Assembly (NCBI GenBank): GCA_024741835.1
Contig: JAENRP010000049.1
Span: 1-10,701 of the forward strand
Length of the DNA stretch: 10,701 bases
Origin: Diplocarpon mali
Lineage: Eukaryota > Ascomycota > Leotiomycetes > Helotiales > Drepanopezizaceae
Direction: 5' to 3'
Part shown: positions 7,983 through 10,701 of the stretch, piece by piece
Layout of the letters: each line of letters opens with the position of its first letter
Position numbering within the stretch: the first letter of the stretch is position 1
The notes under the pieces: model-generated
The model's input: the letters and a program-made list of their open reading frames with translations, nothing else
Told to the model about the DNA's origin: nothing
Databases searched by the model: none
Made by a program: the position numbers and the translations under genes

Positions 7983-9295
7983 CATTGGGCGTGGTCGTCG
8001 CTTGCAGCAGCTGACACTTGCAAGATTATGTTACTATGTCACTCAGGGCTCTCCCGAACCCACCAGATGCGTCATCTTGATGCAGAGACTGGTCAACCGA
8101 CAGATGCAGATGCTACTCCTTTGGCATTATGGTCGGTCGCAGTACATTCAGAGGCAGCAAGAACCCAGTGAGTTCCAGAGATGCGCAGGAGATGTCTGAA
8201 CCGGCTGATTGGAGACGGTCACTGATGGATTGCAATTGCAGTCAGTCACACATCCAGTATGCGTCAAACAGGCGTCATCATTGATTATTTCGGCCACCCT
8301 CCCAGTGATGCTAAACCTGTTGATATGATGGCCGAAACGCCGGCGGATAAAGACGAGGCACAGCTGGATGAAGAGCTGATGCCGTGTTGCTACACAATCG
8401 TGCCGGTAACAAATGGGCTGAACAGCTGTGCTGCATTGCTATTTGTCAACGCCCAAGGTATCATCTCTGCTCCTGCAAAGCCAGGGTCTGTAAGTTAATG
8501 TCTGTCAGATGCTTTCTCATTTCAAGCAGCCCTGACGGGGCAATATGTTGTGTCAAAGTTCGGCTCTCTCATCTCCAGTACTGATCACAGACATCTAATT
8601 TCGTTTTAGTTTCTCCGCAGCCCTCCAAGACGGCGAAATCATCCCACCGAACCGCAAGTTTGGGAAGAGACATAGCCCAGAATATATAGACCAAGAAGCT
8701 CTTCTCCAAATCTGTAACAAGGAAATCGTCTTACTTTCGCGATCCTCCAAACACACGTCTCTAGCCGATACAACCCTGATGGAGCGAACGCTGACTCCCT
8801 CGCTATCTAGGGTCTGACGTAGATATCAGCTCGCTCCCCAAGCGGAGAGGATTTAGTCTGTCCGCAGGTGGCAGCCAAGTAGCCTTTGACCGCGTTCCCA
8901 CCATCCACGTCGCGATCATAACCCGGCGTACCCTCTACCTCTTCAAAGCCGGGCTCCCGCAAATCATCGTCCCGGATGTCGACGGCGCACAGACGCGGAA
9001 TCCGATTGTGCTAAAGTCGAAGTCGAGGCTATCGCTGGACAAGATTGATCTCCAAGCCAGGAATGGGGCGGTGATGGTCAATATCCCCGAGCCGGATAAG
9101 TATATCAAGTATGAGGAGGCGAGGTTGAGGGTGGGGCGGTATCAAGGTTAGCCTCCTGTCAGATCTCTCCCGTGGGAGGTGGGCTGACGAGCAGTAGATG
9201 CGACTTTGTTCTGGAGCACACTTGATGAGTGTCAGAAATTGTGGGCGGATATGGAAATGACGAGACGGAATAATGGCGTTCGCAGGAATAGGTAG
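7983..9295 (+). CDS. Downstream coding exons: kinase C-terminus or separate gene
   Basis: After the kinase stop, a phase-consistent chain of open segments runs to a TAG at 9293-9295. Tentative exons are about 7983-8167 (reads MRHLDAETGQPTDADAT), 8246-8457 (acidic, then MPCCYTIVPVTNGLNSC), 8530-8577 (TGQYVVSKFGSLIS), 8621-8713 (LQDGEIIPPNRKFG), 8811-9146 and 9195-9295. The last two give a beta-rich stretch (HVAIITRRTLYLFKAGLPQ) and a helix (DATLFWSTLDECQKLW), an order reminiscent of PH-like C-terminal domains in some fungal kinases; that is inference. The link to the kinase is unresolved: the frame is shared, but TAG 7962-7964 lies between and the best splice sites (7961/8046) break the phase. 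A GC-AG intron 7911-7982 would keep the phase. Alternatively a separate gene could start at ATG 8032 or 8067. Exon ends are by eye. Confidence 0.5.
8168..8245 (+). other. Predicted intron in the downstream coding chain
   Basis: GTGAGT donor at 8168 with CTGAT branch-like sequences at about 8203 and 8222. Acceptors ending at 8245 or 8257 both keep the phase; the CAG ending at 8241 does not. Confidence 0.5.
8458..8620 (+). other. Predicted intron region with possible 48-nt internal exon
   Basis: A GTATCA donor at 8458 can join in phase either to the CAG ending at 8529 or directly to CCGCAG ending at 8620. Using 8529 creates a small exon (8530-8577) followed by a 43-nt intron from GTACTG at 8578 to 8620. 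A strong-looking GTAAGT at 8490 leads only to frames that soon stop. Confidence 0.4.
8714..8810 (+). other. Predicted intron in the downstream coding chain
   Basis: GTAACA donor at 8714, branch-like GCTGAC at 8790-8795 and a CTAG acceptor ending at 8810 give a 97-nt intron that keeps the frame. The reading that skips this splice hits a TGA at 8815. Confidence 0.55.
9147..9194 (+). other. Predicted 48-nt intron near the C-terminus
   Basis: GTTAGC donor at 9147, branch CTGAC at 9184-9188 and a CAG acceptor ending at 9194. Splicing skips a TAG immediately after the donor and joins EARLRVGRYQ to VDATLFWSTL in phase. Confidence 0.7.
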
Positions 9296-9727
9296 AGTTT
9301 CTTTGGAGATTTGAGTACTACCTAGATGTCACGACCAACTACGGGTTTTTCCTTCTGTCCCGCTGTTGGCTGTGGTGAGAGAAGTACTGGTTAGAAAACA
9401 CTAGACCGGCCGAGGAGCGCGGCACTGCCAACTGCCGTCCCGTTGCTCTCACGGTGACGCTTCTCCCACTCCAACCACGAGTTTCCCCCCCTGCGCGACC
9501 GGCTCAGTCGCGCTCAAGTCTACGCCCACCCAGGTAAGGCAGGGCAGGTGACTTTCTCGAAGCTCCAGTCGCAAGACCGGCGGCTTCGTGCCAACGAGAT
9601 GCTCTGGCTGCAAAGAAAAGAAAAGGGGGCGGTCGATATGTATGTTTTGTGTGCGCGCGTGTATCGACGTCTTCTGCGGGCAGCTCAAGACAAAGGACGT
9701 GTCTGTGCATCAGAATTAGTAATATTG
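9296..9727. other. Intergenic, probable 3' UTR, no gene seen
   Basis: No coding frame with gene-like structure is visible. The first part probably holds the 3' UTR of the preceding transcript; no clear polyadenylation signal was identified. The middle is GC-rich, and from about 9610 purine-rich and GT/GC-alternating sequence leads into the microsatellite. Confidence 0.5.
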
Positions 9728-9762
<35 letters not shown>

Positions 9763-9787
9763 GCTACTACTACTACTACTACTACTA
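9728..9787. repeat. CTA trinucleotide microsatellite
   Basis: Eleven CTA units (9728-9760), one CTG, then eight CTA units (9764-9787). Frame-shifted readings give poly-Leu or poly-Thr open frames, which are artefacts of the repeat. A likely length-polymorphic locus. Confidence 0.95.
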
Positions 9788-9826
9788 CAGCTATCGGCCA
9801 TCAGATATCGGCTGTTCAGTACTCAA

Positions 9827-9854
9827 CATCTCCCATCTCCCATCTCCCATCTAC
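9827..9854. repeat. CATCTCC heptamer array, 4 copies
   Basis: Three CATCTCC units (9827-9847) and one CATCTAC (9848-9854), separated from the next heptamer array by the 6-nt CATGCA. The unit differs from TCCTCTA mainly by rotation and one base, so both arrays may have one origin. Confidence 0.85.
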
Positions 9855-9860
9855 CATGCA

Positions 9861-9951
9861 TCCTCTATCCTCTATCCTCTATCCTCTATCCTCTATCCTC
9901 TATCCTCTATCCTCTATCCTCTATCCTCTATCCTCTATCCTCTATCCTCTA
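9861..9951. repeat. TCCTCTA heptamer minisatellite, 13 perfect copies
   Basis: Thirteen consecutive identical TCCTCTA units fill 91 bp with no substitution. Because 7 is not a multiple of 3, all three frames of the strand cycle through the same codons, creating a spurious YPLSSIL-type open frame. The perfect homogeneity suggests recent expansion. It is not the fungal telomere repeat TTAGGG. Confidence 0.95.
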
Positions 9952-10038
9952 GTCGCGTCGGCACAGGTCGTCGGGTGCCCAGGTCCACCTCGGACCTAGA
10001 CGACAGGCCACGAGGTCAGGCCGTGTACAGGGCTGCGC

Positions 10039-10098
10039 ATGTGAACATACATGTGAACATACATGTGAACATACATGTGAACATACATGTGAGTATAG
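10039..10098. repeat. ATGTGAACATAC 12-mer array
   Basis: Four perfect 12-bp units (10039-10086) and a degenerate fifth (ATGTGAGTATAG, 10087-10098). Each unit carries ATGT-GA-ACAT, a near-palindrome. The minus-strand FTCM-repeat open frame is a by-product. Confidence 0.95.
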
Positions 10099-10463
10099 AT
10101 GAAGATGTAGACATGTGGAAATAAAGGGGAACTGGGAACACGCCCTTGTCCCTTGTGCGCCTCTGGGAAGCTGGATCTTGGATGTTGGGTGTTGAGGCTT
10201 GAGGCTTAGAGGACGCCGGGTACATGTGTGGAATTGGAAAATTGCCAGAGTGCAAGATTAAAAGGCTGGGCGGGGCTGGAGGATCGAGGGGAGGGGGGGA
10301 GAGGAGGAATGGTGACGGGGAGGATGGAAATGGGAATGGAAATCGGGAAAATCGTCAACGTCCCGGCGCAGGAGATCGGCTGCCGGCCGGAGCGCGTATT
10401 GATTCTCGGGAAACCGCGACTAGGAGAGAGTCCGTGAGTCGGATTCGAATCTCGTTCGTCTCT
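10099..10463. other. Intergenic, purine-rich, upstream of edge gene
   Basis: No gene is visible. The plus strand is strongly purine-rich from about 10255 to 10350. Small tandem duplications occur (GAGGCTT twice at 10194-10207). GATTCGAATC at 10442-10451 is a 10-bp palindrome. The stretch probably serves as upstream promoter for the gene starting at 10612. Confidence 0.4.
10268..10299 (+). other. G-rich tract with G-quadruplex potential
   Basis: Runs of 3, 4, 4 and 7 Gs (GGGCGGGG, then GGGGAGGGGGGG) are separated by loops of 1, 12 and 1 nt. Four G-runs of at least three fit a quadruplex pattern, although the middle loop is long. It lies about 310 bp upstream of the candidate start at 10612. 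Confidence 0.45.
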
Positions 10464-10469
10464 TATATA
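10464..10469 (+). promoter_or_regulatory. TATA-like box of edge gene
   Basis: TATATA in the context TCTTATATAGG, about 40 bp upstream of a long pyrimidine tract and 143 bp before the candidate ATG at 10612. This order of elements is common at well-expressed fungal promoters. Confidence 0.4.
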
Positions 10470-10503
10470 GGAGGTGGATGGATGGCTGATCTACGTCGAG
10501 CCA

Positions 10504-10600
10504 GTTTCCTTTTTTTCCTTTCTTCTTTTCTTCTTTGCTTTCTTCGCCTTTCGTTTGTTTGCTTTCCACCTCTCTTGCTTTTTTGCTCTTTGCTTCTCTT
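10504..10600 (+). promoter_or_regulatory. Pyrimidine-rich (CT) tract before a start codon
   Basis: Nearly 100 bp of almost pure C and T on the plus strand, interrupted by few G and A. Pyrimidine-rich stretches just upstream of the transcription start are typical of strongly expressed filamentous-fungal genes. It ends 11 bp before ATG 10612. Confidence 0.5.
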
Positions 10601-10611
10601 ACACTGGCAAG

Positions 10612-10701
10612 ATGTCAGACCTTCAGACCTTCAGACAGAGCGGCGCAGTCGGCCGGTGAGTGGATGGACGAGTGGATAGATCGATGAACGAACAGACGAA
10701 A
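10612..10701 (+). CDS. Candidate first exon of a gene cut by the window edge
   Basis: ATG at 10612 has A at -3 and opens a short exon encoding MSDLQTFRQSGAVG plus a partial codon, ending at 10655 just before a GTGAGT donor at 10656. Without splicing the frame stops at once (CGG TGA), which supports the donor being real if this is a gene. The intron would continue past the window. The first codons lie on a CAGACCTT tandem duplication (10616-10631), which could instead mean simple sequence. The upstream TATA-like box and CT tract support a true start. A short first exon followed by an intron is frequent in housekeeping genes of Pezizomycotina. The product cannot be identified. Confidence 0.4.

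Noticed and set aside
9861..9951. Telomere-like repeat
   Set aside because: The unit TCCTCTA (complement TAGAGGA) is not TTAGGG, and unique sequence with genes lies on both sides.
9548..9999. Open frames with poly-Leu, poly-Thr or YPLSSIL repeats
   Set aside because: They exist only because the CTA and TCCTCTA arrays contain no stop in those frames.
10016..10255. Minus-strand open frame with FTCM repeats
   Set aside because: A by-product of the 12-mer array.
10442..10451. GATTCGAATC as a tRNA B-box
   Set aside because: No A-box, acceptor stem or cloverleaf could be found around it, so no tRNA is called.
10224..10679. Plus-strand open frame of 151 codons
   Set aside because: It is Gly/Arg-rich from the purine tract and then Phe/Leu/Ser-rich from the pyrimidine tract, as expected from low-complexity DNA. 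It also conflicts with the likely promoter and start at 10612.
1..10701. CRISPR array, bacterial operon or phage
   Set aside because: The introns, repeats and promoter style are fungal. The tandem repeats have no spacers.

Overview
The window looks like nuclear DNA of a filamentous ascomycete (Pezizomycotina). The signs are short introns of about 43-97 nt with GTRNGT-type donors and CTGAC-like branch sites, an AT-rich block with decayed reading frames next to GC-richer gene space, a fungal-type protein kinase gene, and a pyrimidine-rich core promoter at the right edge. No bacterial, viral or organellar signature was seen. All gene models are read by eye and none was checked against a database or RNA.

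Layout. Positions 1 to about 2950 are AT- and TA-rich, with no intact gene. They hold protein-coding relics, including two diverged copies of one coding segment in opposite orientation (15-167 on minus, 1436-1588 on plus). This suggests a repeat-derived block decayed by mutation, possibly repeat-induced point mutation (RIP). At the edge of this block, 3237-4343 encodes an unrecognised single-pass type I membrane protein with signal peptide, cysteine-bearing outer domain and short cytoplasmic tail. The gap 4344-5464 has no convincing gene but carries promoter-like dyads (a CACGTG box, an 8-bp inverted repeat with E-box cores, a CCAAT box and a 14-bp palindrome).

5465-7964 is a multi-exon protein kinase gene: helical N-terminal region, low-complexity linker, a CxCxxC-bearing segment, then a full catalytic domain with HFD in place of HRD. 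After its stop, coding-like exons in a consistent phase chain continue to 9295 and end in a region that may be a PH-like C-terminal domain. They are either the rest of the kinase gene behind one in-frame TAG or mis-spliced junction, or a separate downstream gene.

9296-10611 is intergenic and rich in simple repeats: a CTA microsatellite, a heptamer array of 13 perfect copies, a 12-mer array and a G-rich tract. It ends in a TATA-like box and a long pyrimidine tract before a likely new gene, whose short first exon (10612-10655) is cut off by the window edge.

The most interesting content is the kinase and its downstream exons, the orphan membrane protein beside the AT-rich block, and the cluster of arrays with different periods.
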